64,000 nt of DNA from Prosthecochloris ethylica (lineage in GTDB: Bacteria > Bacteroidota > Chlorobiia > Chlorobiales > Chlorobiaceae). The notes beneath the pieces are model-generated. The model did not search any database. It was not told where the DNA came from and was given only the letters and a program-made list of their open reading frames with translations. Location: NCBI RefSeq assembly GCF_015234275.1, contig NZ_JADGII010000002.1. The stretch is one strand, 5' to 3'. Position numbers and translations under genes: made by a program. Positions within the stretch are counted from its first letter, which is position 1; each line of letters starts with the position of its first letter. Below are positions 9,721-18,783 of this stretch, piece by piece.

Positions 9721-10608
9721 ATGAAATCAATTCATCAGGAAACGTTCAGGGTCGGGGAGGGCGAGAAGGTCGATCTTTCGAAGCGTCCTACCCGTATCGA
9801 GAGGGTGTACGGGTCGAAAGAGCAGTACAAAGAGATGCTCAAGGCTCATGTGGACGAACTCAAGGATCTGCAGCAGGTGCACTATGCCGATGACCGGTAT
9901 TCGGTACTGCTTATTTTTCAGGCGATGGATGCTGCCGGCAAGGACAGTGCGATCAAGCATGTGATGTCAGGAGTCAATCCGCAGGGGTGCCAGGTGTACA
10001 GTTTTTCGCATCCCAGCCAGCGGGAGCTCGATCATGATTTCCTGTGGCGGGCGGGGTGTTGGCTCCCTGAACGGGGCAGAATCGGCATTTTCAACCGTTC
10101 CTACTATGAAGAGGTGCTGATTGTCCGGGTGCATCCGGAGATTCTGCAGAGCCAGAAGATTCCGGAAGATCTGCTCAACGGGAGGGATGTCTGGAAAAGC
10201 CGGTTCGAGTCGATCAACAGTATGGAGCGGCATCTTCATCATAACGGCACACGAATCGTCAAGTTCTTTCTGCATCTTTCGAAAGAGGAGCAGCGCAAGC
10301 GTTTCCTTGCCCGCATCGACAACCCGGAAAAAAACTGGAAATTCAGCATCGCCGATATCCGTGAGCGGCAGTACTGGGATGACTATATGCATGCGTATGA
10401 AGAGTGCCTGACCCATACCAGTACACGTCGTGCCCCGTGGTATATCGTTCCGGCTGACGACAAGAAAAACGCCCGACTGATCGTTTCGCAGATTATTCTC
10501 GACACGTTTCGTTCCTTAGACCTGTCGTATCCCGAGACCAGCCCTGAACGCCGTGAAGAGCTCTTGAGGATACGGGAGATGCTTGCCAGCGGGGAGAGTT
10601 ATTCGTGA
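9721..10608 (+). CDS. ppk2: Polyphosphate kinase 2 family protein
   Basis: A 295-residue PPK2-type phosphotransferase that moves phosphate between polyphosphate and nucleotides. The Walker-A-like motif FQAMDAAGKDSAIKHVMSGV is near residue 70. The Walker-B/lid segment IGIFNRSYYEEVLIVRVHP follows near 125, and the RRAPWYIVPADDKKNAR region is near the C-terminus. The start at MKSIHQETF has AGAGG about ten bases upstream. Whether it prefers AMP, ADP or GDP cannot be decided by eye. It sits between the fumC terminator and the nrdD riboswitch, so it is probably transcribed alone. Confidence 0.92.
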   Translation: MKSIHQETFRVGEGEKVDLSKRPTRIERVYGSKEQYKEMLKAHVDELKDLQQVHYADDRYSVLLIFQAMDAAGKDSAIKHVMSGVNPQGCQVYSFSHPSQRELDHDFLWRAGCWLPERGRIGIFNRSYYEEVLIVRVHPEILQSQKIPEDLLNGRDVWKSRFESINSMERHLHHNGTRIVKFFLHLSKEEQRKRFLARIDNPEKNWKFSIADIRERQYWDDYMHAYEECLTHTSTRRAPWYIVPADDKKNARLIVSQIILDTFRSLDLSYPETSPERREELLRIREMLASGESYS

Positions 10609-10680
10609 ATGGTGAATGGTGAATGGTGGATGGATTGTGTGGGGTTTTTCTTGTCACCGGTCACTGTTTACCGGTCACTC
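10605..10680 (+). repeat. Short intergenic direct repeats after ppk2
   Basis: The unit TGAATGG occurs three times in tandem with a variant TGGATGG (10605-10634), beginning inside the ppk2 stop codon. A second repeat, ACCGGTCACT, occurs at 10656-10665 and 10670-10679. They are short degenerate intergenic repeats of unknown function; no ORF covers them. Confidence 0.6.
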
Positions 10681-10736
10681 ATTTTTTGCTTTTTGCTGTT
10701 TTACTGTTTACTTTGCCTGAGTTCTTTTCCATGCTG

Positions 10737-10914
10737 AGCATGCGGGATACCCGGTAAGACGGGTTTAATAGGGAATCACGTGAGAATCGTGAGCTGACGC
10801 GCAACTGTAAGGTCAGCAGTCGTTCTGCTGCACGGTGCCACTGGGCCGGTTGTTACCGGTGTGGGAAGGCGCAGCAGAAATGTGACCGAGCCAGGAGACC
10901 TGTCCTGTCATGCT
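10737..10914 (+). promoter_or_regulatory. Cobalamin (B12) riboswitch
   Basis: The region carries the ordered conserved boxes of a cobalamin riboswitch: an AGGGAA box near 10770, GCGCAACTGTAA at 10799-10810, the GCCACTG box at 10837-10843, GGGAAGGCGC near 10863 and GAGCCAGGAGACCTG near 10888. Closing P1 can form between AGCATG (10737-10742) and CATGCT (10909-10914). About 120 bases of leader separate it from nrdD and presumably hold the expression platform. The expected effect is repression of nrdDG when adenosylcobalamin is plentiful. Confidence 0.92.
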
Positions 10915-11033
10915 GTTATGTGTTGACGACCTGTGCCTTCGCGACTCCAGGGTGCGTGTCAGGACCGAGCTGTCATCATGTGTTGCCGCCCGGCGCAGAG
11001 TCGTTGTTTCTTACCCTCTAAACGTCTCGAACC

Positions 11034-13184
11034 ATGATGAACCACTCCTTGCTTTCAACTGATGATGCGCGAATCATCAAAAGAGACGGCACCCTTGCGC
11101 CGTTTGACCCTGAAAAAATAACCTTTGCGATTTTCCGTGCCCTGCGAGCGACAGGTAAGCCGGACCGCCGGAAAGCGGCAAGCCTGAGTGCCTCTGTGGT
11201 GGCGAAGCTGCAGGCGTTCAGTGAAGATGCCCCCCCGGCTGTCGAGACCATTCAGGACCTGGTCGAGGAGGTTCTGTTCGAACAGGGGGAGTTCAAGGCA
11301 GCGAAAGCGTACATGATCTATCGTTATCAGCACAGTTCGCTGCGCCATGCCAGGGAAATGTTTTCAAACGTCGACCTGGTCGATGATTATCTTCAGCTGC
11401 AGGACTGGCGTGTGAAGGAAAATGCCAATCTCAGCTACTCGCTCCAGGGCCTCAACCATCATATTTCCGGCCTGATCAGTTCCCAGTACTGGCTGAACGA
11501 AATCTATCCTCCTGAAATTGCCGATGCCCACCGCAACGGAAGCCTGCATATTCACGATCTCGGTTCGCTGAGCGTCTACTGCGTGGGCTGGGATCTCGAG
11601 GACCTGCTGCTCTCGGGTTTCCGCGGTGTCGACCGCCAGGCGACCAGCAGGCCGGCACGGCATCTGCGCAGTGCGCTCGGACAGATCGTCAATTTCTTCT
11701 ATACCATGCAGGGAGAGGCTGCAGGAGCACAGGCATTTTCGGGTTTCGATACTCTGCTTGCTCCCTTTATCCGTTTCGATGATCTTTCCGAAACGGAGGT
11801 CCGGCAGTGTCTGCAGGAGTTTCTCTTCAACATGAACGTGCCGACAAGGGTCGGTTTTCAGACGCCGTTTACCAATATCACGATGGACCTGAAAGTGCCG
11901 GAGAATATGAAAAACCGGCAGGTGATCGTCGGCGGCGAGCTGCAGGACGCGGTGTATGGCGACTTTCAGAAGGAAATGGACGTGTTCAACAGGGCGTTCG
12001 CTGCGGTCATGCTGGAAGGCGATGCCAATGGTTCGGTGTTCTCTTTTCCGATTCCGACGTACAACATTACGCCTGATTTCGACTGGGAGAACCCGCTCTA
12101 TGACGGTATCTGGGAGATGGCCGCCCGGTACGGTATTCCGTATTTCTCGAATTTCGTGAACTCCGACATGAGTCCTGACGATGTTCGCAGCATGTGCTGC
12201 CGGTTGCGGCTCGATAACCGTGAACTGCAGAAACGCGGCGGGGGACTGTTCGGGTCGAACCCGCTGACAGGATCAATCGGGGTCGCGACGGTCAATCTGC
12301 CGGAGATCGGATACCTTGCCGGGAGTGAAGAGGAATTTTTCCAGCGCCTGCGCCGCGTGATGGAACTCGGGCGCCAGAGCCTGGAGATCAAGCGCAAGGT
12401 GATCGAGCGTTTCACTGAACAGGGTCTGTATCCGTATTCCCGTTACTACCTGCGCAACCTGTATGCTCAGAAAGGCCGCTACTGGGACAACCACTTCTCG
12501 ACGATCGGCCTGATCGGCATGAACGAGTGCTGTATGAACTTTCTCGGCGTTCCGCTGACGGATCCGGAAGGATGGGCATTCAGTGCCAGGGTGCTCGATG
12601 CCATGCGTGACGAGCTTGCTCGTTTCCAGGAGGAGACGGGCCACATCTACAATCTCGAAGCCACTCCTGCGGAGGGGACGTCATACCGGCTGGCTCGCCT
12701 CGACAGGGAGCGTTATCCCGACATTCTCGTGGCCAATGAAGAGGCTTCCAGAAAGGGTGCGGAGCCGTACTATACCAATTCGTCACAGCTGCCGGTGAAT
12801 TTCACCGAGGATCTGTTCGAGGCACTGCGCCTTCAGGACGAGCTGCAGACCCGATATACGGGCGGCACCGTGTTTCATGCGTTTCTTGGTGAACAGGGAA
12901 TCTCTGCGGAGTCGGCCCGCCGTGTGGTGCAGATGGTGACATCGAATTTCAGGCTGCCGTATCTCACCCTGACGCCTACCTTCAGCATCTGTCCTGAACA
13001 CGGGTATGTACCTGGCGAGCATCATGAATGCCCGAGGTGCGCCCAGCAGGGTGAACGTCGCGAGTGCCTGGTATTTTCGCGAATCGTTGGTTACCTGAGG
13101 CCGGTCGAGCAGTGGAATGCAGGCAAGCGGGAGGAGTTCAGCGACCGCAAGCTGTTTGACGTGCCAGCGGTCGAGACAGTATGA
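11034..13184 (+). CDS. nrdD: Anaerobic (class III) ribonucleoside-triphosphate reductase
   Basis: A 716-residue glycyl-radical enzyme that reduces NTPs to dNTPs without oxygen. An N-terminal ATP-cone (about residues 14-100, starting IIKRDGTLAPFDPEKI) gives allosteric control. The barrel follows, then a C-terminal zinc site (CPEH near 652 and CPRC near 666) and the glycyl-radical loop SRIVGYLRP near 686. It lies behind a cobalamin riboswitch, so synthesis should rise when B12 is short. This suggests that a B12-dependent class II enzyme exists elsewhere in the genome. Its stop overlaps the nrdG start (ATGA). Two adjacent ATG codons (11034 and 11037) could start it. Confidence 0.96.
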   Translation: MMNHSLLSTDDARIIKRDGTLAPFDPEKITFAIFRALRATGKPDRRKAASLSASVVAKLQAFSEDAPPAVETIQDLVEEVLFEQGEFKAAKAYMIYRYQHSSLRHAREMFSNVDLVDDYLQLQDWRVKENANLSYSLQGLNHHISGLISSQYWLNEIYPPEIADAHRNGSLHIHDLGSLSVYCVGWDLEDLLLSGFRGVDRQATSRPARHLRSALGQIVNFFYTMQGEAAGAQAFSGFDTLLAPFIRFDDLSETEVRQCLQEFLFNMNVPTRVGFQTPFTNITMDLKVPENMKNRQVIVGGELQDAVYGDFQKEMDVFNRAFAAVMLEGDANGSVFSFPIPTYNITPDFDWENPLYDGIWEMAARYGIPYFSNFVNSDMSPDDVRSMCCRLRLDNRELQKRGGGLFGSNPLTGSIGVATVNLPEIGYLAGSEEEFFQRLRRVMELGRQSLEIKRKVIERFTEQGLYPYSRYYLRNLYAQKGRYWDNHFSTIGLIGMNECCMNFLGVPLTDPEGWAFSARVLDAMRDELARFQEETGHIYNLEATPAEGTSYRLARLDRERYPDILVANEEASRKGAEPYYTNSSQLPVNFTEDLFEALRLQDELQTRYTGGTVFHAFLGEQGISAESARRVVQMVTSNFRLPYLTLTPTFSICPEHGYVPGEHHECPRCAQQGERRECLVFSRIVGYLRPVEQWNAGKREEFSDRKLFDVPAVETV

Positions 13185-13945
13185 ACAGGGTTGTTTCTGC
13201 AACGCCGGGGGAGCTGGTTGCCCATGGAGAGAAAGCGGTCTCTGCGGTATTGCCGGGTGGGTTCCTGAAACAGAGCTTTATCGACTGGCCGGGCCATATC
13301 GCTGCCGTGCTCTATACCACGGGGTGTAACATGCGGTGCGTGTATTGCCACAATCCCGGCCTGGTACGACCTGAACTCATCAGGCCGTATGGTGCCGCGG
13401 AGTGCAGGAGGATTGCGGACTGGCTGGTTGGCAACCGGAACCTGCTCGACGGGGTTGTGGTGTCCGGAGGGGAGCCGACGCTTCAGCGCAGGCTTCCCGG
13501 TTTCCTGCAGTGGCTTCGTTCCTGCGGCTTCAGGGTGAAGCTCGATACCAACGGGACCAATCCGCAGCTTCTGGAGGAGCTTCTGCATGAACACATGGTC
13601 GATGCTGTTTCCATGGACCTCAAGGCGCCGCTTGAACTCCAGGCGCATCGTGAGGTGTGCGGGCGTGGAATTACCTCTGCAATGGTTGATCGTATTTCCC
13701 GCTCTCTCGAGCTGCTGCAGGCGTGGGACGGAGAGGTCGAGATCCGTTCCACGCTGTTCAGACCGTTTCATGACCATCGCGCCATCAGGGAGATGTACAG
13801 GAGCGTGACAGGCACCTGGACCATTCAGAGCTATTCGCCCCGGGTGACGCTCGAATCCATGGAGGCTGCTCCCTGTGAGAAAGAGGACATACTCGATATG
13901 CTCGGGGCCGGTGATGACAAGGCTGTCGGTATCCGCTTCAGATAG
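13181..13945 (+). CDS. nrdG: Anaerobic RNR activating enzyme (radical SAM)
   Basis: A 254-residue radical-SAM protein that installs the glycyl radical on NrdD. The CX3CX2C cluster motif is C49-C53-C56 within TTGCNMRCVYCHNPG, followed by the SAM-binding VSGGEPTLQ near residue 92. It is longer than the short enterobacterial NrdG (about 155 residues) and belongs to the longer type seen in many anaerobes. The ATGA overlap with nrdD indicates translational coupling, and both genes should share riboswitch control. It is convergent with modD, one base between the stops. Confidence 0.95.
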   Translation: MNRVVSATPGELVAHGEKAVSAVLPGGFLKQSFIDWPGHIAAVLYTTGCNMRCVYCHNPGLVRPELIRPYGAAECRRIADWLVGNRNLLDGVVVSGGEPTLQRRLPGFLQWLRSCGFRVKLDTNGTNPQLLEELLHEHMVDAVSMDLKAPLELQAHREVCGRGITSAMVDRISRSLELLQAWDGEVEIRSTLFRPFHDHRAIREMYRSVTGTWTIQSYSPRVTLESMEAAPCEKEDILDMLGAGDDKAVGIRFR

Positions 13946-13946
13946 C

Positions 13947-14795
13947 CTATACCCGTCGGACGATGACTTTGTAATCCGCAGGTTTACCGAAGTACATCCA
14001 GGAGCTTACCAGTACATCCGCTCCTGCTGCAGCGTAGGCTTCTGCATTCGATGCGTTGATGCCGCCCGCGGCGGCTATGACGACGGATGGTGAGATGGCT
14101 TTTGCTTCAGCCACGATTGCAGCAACAGTTTCATGCGGGAGTTTGTCAATCTGGATGATGTCGGCCCCGGCCCGGGCAGCGAGTACGGCATGGTCGAGCG
14201 ATTCGACTTCGACGGCGACTTTTTTTTCCGGACATTTCGCTTTGATATCAGGCAGGGTGGCGCAGACCGTTTCAATGCCCCCAAGCAGGTCGTAGTGGTT
14301 GGAAAAAATCAGCACGGAGTCTGAAATTCCGAGCCGGTGGGGGTATCCTCCGCCGGCACAGAGTGCCTTGAGCGAGAGGTGTTTGATGCCGGGAAGGTGT
14401 TTGCGGGTGCCGCAGATTTCTGTTGTCGAGCGAGCTTTCGCCGCACCGTCAACCATGGCCCGTGTGCGGGTGGAGATTCCGGAAAAGTGTTCGAGTATAT
14501 TCTGTGCGACTTTCCAGCCCATGTGCAGCTGTTCTGCGTTTCCGTATGCCCTCAGAACGGTCTGGCCTGCCACGGCCCGTTCTCCGCTTTTTTTCAGGAG
14601 GGATGTTTTCGCTCCGAGCATGGAGAATATGTGCTCGCTCTCTTCGGTTCCGCAGACCGTGAGATCGGATTTCGGGGTAAACAGGATTTCTGCATCGATG
14701 CCGCCGAGATCCATCACGCGACTGGTAAGGTCGAAATACGGGACATCCTCTCTGAGCATCTGCTCTATTTCCGAAAAATCTGTTCTGAACAGCAT
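13947..14795 (-). CDS. modD: ModD-like protein (NadC-family phosphoribosyltransferase fold)
   Basis: A 282-residue protein related to nicotinate-nucleotide pyrophosphorylase (NadC/QPRTase). The family's TSRVMDLGG, ICGTRKHLPGIKHLSLKALCAGGGYPHR and IAAAGGINASNAEAYAAAGAD segments are all present. The ICGTRK and GGYPHR forms are those of ModD, a paralogue often found beside molybdate transport genes, rather than true NadC. No mod transporter genes lie next to it here. The start at MLFRTDF is preferred over a longer ORF with non-coding-like N-terminus, though the ribosome site is weak. ModD's exact reaction is not established as far as I know. Confidence 0.85.
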   Translation of the reverse strand: MLFRTDFSEIEQMLREDVPYFDLTSRVMDLGGIDAEILFTPKSDLTVCGTEESEHIFSMLGAKTSLLKKSGERAVAGQTVLRAYGNAEQLHMGWKVAQNILEHFSGISTRTRAMVDGAAKARSTTEICGTRKHLPGIKHLSLKALCAGGGYPHRLGISDSVLIFSNHYDLLGGIETVCATLPDIKAKCPEKKVAVEVESLDHAVLAARAGADIIQIDKLPHETVAAIVAEAKAISPSVVIAAAGGINASNAEAYAAAGADVLVSSWMYFGKPADYKVIVRRV

Positions 14796-15203
14796 GGGGC
14801 AGTTGTGTTTTTCAGGTTGATTGAAGGTGGTGTAATGTAAAAAAAACAGCGGGATTCTTTCGGCAGCAGTTGTTATCTGGTGTTGACAACAGTGGATAGC
14901 TCTTGTGCTCTTTTTTCCGGTCAGGAGGATTTCTTGCAGGGATATGAACACGACGAGGCTCTGTGACGTTTTGTTAAGTGATTTTAATATATGGCTTTAG
15001 TTGTTTTGGTCATATGCGGTTGCTGTTGGCTTTTTTCCGTGGTTCCGTGATGTCCGAATTATGTGGATAACTTGTTGATATGTTGTTGGCAGCCTGTTGG
15101 TTGCGTGGTTGTGCGGCGGGGCGGAAAAGTCTGTTGAAAAGTCATATATTGAGGCTTTTTGTCATGCATTCAGAACCAGGTAATGTTTTTGCAGGGAGAT
15201 GCT
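14796..15203. other. AT-rich divergent intergenic region
   Basis: About 400 bases between the divergent modD and kdsC-like genes. It is AT-rich with runs such as TTTTAATATATGG near 14985 and several TTGTTG/TTGATA elements (about 15060-15110), so it probably holds the two divergent promoters. I see no convincing RNA gene, ORF or binding-site palindrome. Confidence 0.5.
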
Positions 15204-15722
15204 ATGAACACACTTTCCCGGGAAGAGCTTGAACAGCGGGTGAAGCGGATCAGGCTTGTCTTGTCGGATAACGACGGGGTGTTTACCGATAACGGCGTGT
15301 ATTTTTCAGAACGCGGTGAAGAGATGAAGCGTTACTCGATCCGTGACGGCATGGGCGTCGAGCGTCTGCGGACCTGTGGCGTGGATACCGGCATCATGAC
15401 CGGAGAGTTTTCCCCGAATCTGAAAAAAAGAGCGGAAAAGCTCGGGATCGAGCTGCTGTATCTCGGGGTGAAAGATAAACTGGCAAAGCTCGAGGATGTG
15501 CTGTTCGAAACGGGTCTGCAGTTGCAGGAGCTCGCGTATATCGGTGACGATATCAACGATCTGGAGGTGATGGAAGCAATTTCAGCGGAGGGTGTGACGG
15601 CATGCCCGGGCGATGCGACTGATTTTGTGCGCCCTGTCGCCCACTATACCTGCAGTGCTTGTGGTGGAAACGGTGCGTTCAGGGAATTTGCTGAATGGAT
15701 AGTCCGTCAGAAACAGCTATGA
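15204..15722 (+). CDS. KdsC-like HAD phosphatase (KDO-8-P or nonulosonate-9-P type)
   Basis: A 172-residue HAD enzyme without cap domain, as in KdsC. The nucleophile loop is LVLSDNDGVFTDNGVYFSERGEE near residue 18, the threonine motif is in GIMTGE near 63, and the metal motif YIGDDINDLEVME is near 113. Family members remove phosphate from KDO 8-phosphate or from sialic-acid-type 9-phosphates. The start at MNTLSREE has a GGGAGA about seven bases upstream. Only 26 bases separate it from the NeuB-like gene, so it probably supplies the dephosphorylation step after that synthase, or makes KDO. Confidence 0.85.
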   Translation: MNTLSREELEQRVKRIRLVLSDNDGVFTDNGVYFSERGEEMKRYSIRDGMGVERLRTCGVDTGIMTGEFSPNLKKRAEKLGIELLYLGVKDKLAKLEDVLFETGLQLQELAYIGDDINDLEVMEAISAEGVTACPGDATDFVRPVAHYTCSACGGNGAFREFAEWIVRQKQL

Positions 15723-15748
15723 TCAATTTTTCGTAAGGAGTGGAGCTC

Positions 15749-16618
15749 ATGCCAGTCGTGCGTATTGGAGATCGCCAGGTGGGGACCGGTTGTCCGGTAT
15801 TTGTCATTGCCGAAATAGGCATCAATCACAACGGCTCGCTCGAGACGGCAAGAAAGCTGATCGACGGAGCGGTCGAAGCGGGCTGTGACGCCGTGAAGTT
15901 CCAGAAACGCACCCCGGAGGTCTGCGTTCCCCGCGAGCAGTGGGAGATCGAGCGTGACACCCCGTGGGGAAGGATGACCTACATCGATTACCGGTACCGT
16001 GTCGAGTTCGATGCGGAGCAGTATCGTGAGATCGATGCATACTGCCGAGAGAGAGGCATCCAGTGGTTCGCCTCATGCTGGGATGAGCCCTCGGTGGAGT
16101 TCATGGAGCAGTTCGATCCCCCGTGCTACAAGGTGTCGTCGGCTTCACTGACGGACCTGCCGCTTCTCGAGGTAACGCGACGGACTGGCAGGCCGGTGAT
16201 CCTGTCGACAGGGATGTCTACCCTCGAGGAAGTACAGAACAGCGTCAAGCTGCTCGGTACGGATAATCTGGTGCTTGCGCACACCAATTCCTCCTATCCC
16301 TGTCCGGTCGAGGAGCTGAACCTGAGAATGATTGCCACTCTGAAGGAAATGTACCCCGAGGTGCCGGTGGGGTACTCTGGCCACGAGGTCGGGCTGGCTA
16401 CGACCTGGGCGGCGGTCGCCCTTGGCGCTGTGCTGATCGAGCGGCATGTGACGCTTGACCGGGCCATGTGGGGGTCCGACCAGGCAGCCTCTGTCGAGAT
16501 GCCCGGGCTGAAACGCCTTGTTTCCAATATTCGTGATATAGAGCAAGCCATGGGCGACGGTATCAAACGCGTCTACGAGGGGGAGCAGGCGGCAAGAAAG
16601 AAGCTCCGCAGGGTGTAA
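15749..16618 (+). CDS. NeuB-family (N-acetylneuraminate synthase-like) enzyme lacking SAF domain
   Basis: A 289-residue TIM-barrel enzyme of the sialic-acid synthase family, which condenses PEP with an amino sugar. Signature segments are FVIAEIGINHNGSLETA near residue 16, KFQKRTPE near 48, LSTGMST near 153, AHTNSSYPCPVEELN near 175 and GYSGHE near 205. Typical NeuB proteins are about 340 residues with a C-terminal SAF (antifreeze-like) domain; here the protein ends right after the barrel. The start has AAGGAG about ten bases upstream; a GTG three codons earlier is possible. It is paired with the KdsC-like gene. The product is probably a nonulosonic acid for the cell surface, but its identity is unknown. 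Confidence 0.85.
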   Translation: MPVVRIGDRQVGTGCPVFVIAEIGINHNGSLETARKLIDGAVEAGCDAVKFQKRTPEVCVPREQWEIERDTPWGRMTYIDYRYRVEFDAEQYREIDAYCRERGIQWFASCWDEPSVEFMEQFDPPCYKVSSASLTDLPLLEVTRRTGRPVILSTGMSTLEEVQNSVKLLGTDNLVLAHTNSSYPCPVEELNLRMIATLKEMYPEVPVGYSGHEVGLATTWAAVALGAVLIERHVTLDRAMWGSDQAASVEMPGLKRLVSNIRDIEQAMGDGIKRVYEGEQAARKKLRRV

Positions 16619-16770
16619 GTGACTTCTGCATGCTTGATGGATGATGAGAATCGTTACAGGCTCACGCGCGAAAGGCCCTGATGGTTCAAAAGCCGGAGGG
16701 GCTTCTTTCCCTTGTGTGTTCAGGGCTCGCTTGGGGGCGTTGCGAGTGTTTTTTTCTTTCTTGCCGCGGT

Positions 16771-16799
16771 TTGACTTTTTTCATTCTCTCTTGTAAATT
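16771..16799 (+). promoter_or_regulatory. Possible promoter for htpG
   Basis: TTGACT (16771-16776) and TAAATT (16794-16799) are separated by 17 bases, about 90 bases upstream of the htpG start. The -10 is weak. I see no CIRCE-type inverted repeat. Confidence 0.35.
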
Positions 16800-16887
16800 C
16801 AGCACACTCAGCCGGATGCCTTCTTAGCCAGCGGCACTGACCGGCTTTCATGGTTTTCTATCCCAACACTTAAAATGTCAAGAGAAG

Positions 16888-18762
16888 ATGAGCGAGACCA
16901 ACAAGCCTCATGTGCAGGAGTTCGAATACAAGGCAGAAATGAAGCAGCTGCTGAACCTGATCGTTCATTCGCTGTATACCCATCCCGAGGTGTTTCTCAG
17001 AGAACTGATATCGAATGCGTCCGATGCCTTGAGCAAGGCACGGTTTGCGCAACTGACTGACGGTGCGGAATCAGGAGGGGAACTGAAGATTTCGATCAGC
17101 GTCGACAAGGAGAAGAAGAGCTTCGTGATCGAGGATAACGGTATCGGTATGAGCGAGGAGGACCTGATTGCCAACCTCGGTACGGTTGCGAAATCCGGTA
17201 CTCTCGGCTTTCTGCAGGCGATGAAGGAGCAGAAAGAGGGGGGGAAGCTCGATGCGAACCTGATCGGACAGTTCGGTGTCGGCTTTTATTCGGTGTTCAT
17301 GGTGACTGACGAGGTGGTCGTGGAAACGAAGATTGAAGGTGCCGATGCCTGCCGCTGGCGTTCATCCGGCGAAGGGACCTACTCGATCGAAAAGATCGAT
17401 AAACAGCACCGCGGAACAAGGATATCCTTCACACTGAAGGATGAGGCGGCAGATTTTGCCGAGGAGTACCGCATCGAGAGCGTGATCAGAAAATATTCCA
17501 ATTTCGTCGATTTCCCGATCTATCTTGACGACAAGAAAGTCAACAGCGTCGAGGCGCTCTGGCAGAAACCCAAAAGCGAGCTGAACGACGACGAAGTGAA
17601 CGAATTCTACAAGTTCGTCAGTGTCGATTACCAGGATCCGCTGGATTACCTGCATGTTTCCGTCGAGGGTGCGGTGAGCTTCAAGGCGCTGCTCTTCCTG
17701 CCGAAAGAGGCCCCGATGGATATGATGTACCAGCAGGGGGCACTCGAGAACCACGGGCCGCAGCTGTATGCACACAAGGTGATGATCCAGCACGAGTGCA
17801 AGGATCTGCTTCCGGAGTACCTTCGCTTTATCAGCGGTGTGGTCGATACCGAGGACCTTTCGCTCAACGTGTCGCGAGAAACGGTGCAGTCGAGCCCGGT
17901 GATGTCGAAAATCCGCCAGATTCTGACCAGCAAGATTCTCGGCTGGTTCGACACGCTGGCCGACGAGCAGCCGGAAAAATTCCGCCAGTTCTACAAGGCG
18001 TTCGGACCGGTGATCAAGATCGGGCTCAATACGGATTTCTCCAACCGCGAGAAACTGATCGAGCTGTTGCGGTTCGAGAGCACCAGGACTGAGGAAGGCC
18101 AATACGTGACGCTCAAGGAGTATGTTGGCCGCATGGCCGAAGACCAGAAAGAGATCTACTACCTTTCCGGTGAGAGCCGCCGCCAGGTCCTGTCACAGCC
18201 AAATCTCGAGTATTTCCAGAAGAAGGGCATCGAGGTGCTTCTCCTGACGGACCCGGTCGACGTGTTCGTGATCCCGTCAATCAACGAGTATGATTCGAAG
18301 CCTCTGAAATCCATCGAGAAGGCTGATATCGATTTTGCGGCTTCCGACGATGAGAAGAAGGAAGACGAAGCAGTTTCCGCTACTCTGATCGAGACGCTGC
18401 TGAAGGTGTTCGGCGATACGCTTGGTGACCGGGTCGAAAAGGTTGTCGAGTCGCACCGCCTGGTCAATTCTCCGGCAACCCTCGTTTCGGGAAGTGATGC
18501 TATGGACAGCCAGGTGGAAAAGATGCTCAAGATGATGAACAAGGATGCCGGCGCGGCAAAGAAGATTCTCGAGGTCAACCCTTCACACCCGATCATCAAA
18601 AATCTTGCGAGCCGCTGCATGCTCAACGAGAATGATCCTATGATCAGGACCGTGGCAGAGCAGCTGTATGAAGGAGCGCTTCTTCTCGAAGGCAATCTTG
18701 ACAGTACGGTGGATTTTGTTTCGAGGATGAATCAGCTGATCGAAGAAGCGACAAAATCGTAA
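16888..18762 (+). CDS. htpG: Molecular chaperone HtpG (Hsp90)
   Basis: A 624-residue cytosolic Hsp90. The GHKL ATPase domain shows ELISNASDAL near residue 40, DNGIGM near 87, and IGQFGVGFYS near 130; middle-domain and dimerisation regions follow. Length and layout are standard for bacterial HtpG. It refolds and holds client proteins under stress. It appears monocistronic or shares a message with the ferritin-like/VIT1 gene 21 bases downstream. There is no functional link in the sequence other than a general stress theme. Confidence 0.97.
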   Translation: MSETNKPHVQEFEYKAEMKQLLNLIVHSLYTHPEVFLRELISNASDALSKARFAQLTDGAESGGELKISISVDKEKKSFVIEDNGIGMSEEDLIANLGTVAKSGTLGFLQAMKEQKEGGKLDANLIGQFGVGFYSVFMVTDEVVVETKIEGADACRWRSSGEGTYSIEKIDKQHRGTRISFTLKDEAADFAEEYRIESVIRKYSNFVDFPIYLDDKKVNSVEALWQKPKSELNDDEVNEFYKFVSVDYQDPLDYLHVSVEGAVSFKALLFLPKEAPMDMMYQQGALENHGPQLYAHKVMIQHECKDLLPEYLRFISGVVDTEDLSLNVSRETVQSSPVMSKIRQILTSKILGWFDTLADEQPEKFRQFYKAFGPVIKIGLNTDFSNREKLIELLRFESTRTEEGQYVTLKEYVGRMAEDQKEIYYLSGESRRQVLSQPNLEYFQKKGIEVLLLTDPVDVFVIPSINEYDSKPLKSIEKADIDFAASDDEKKEDEAVSATLIETLLKVFGDTLGDRVEKVVESHRLVNSPATLVSGSDAMDSQVEKMLKMMNKDAGAAKKILEVNPSHPIIKNLASRCMLNENDPMIRTVAEQLYEGALLLEGNLDSTVDFVSRMNQLIEEATKS

Positions 18763-18783
18763 CAACGCAGACCCATCAATGCC

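Noticed and set aside
16673..16710. Weak hairpin after the NeuB-like gene
   Set aside because: Only a five-base stem and a poor T-run.
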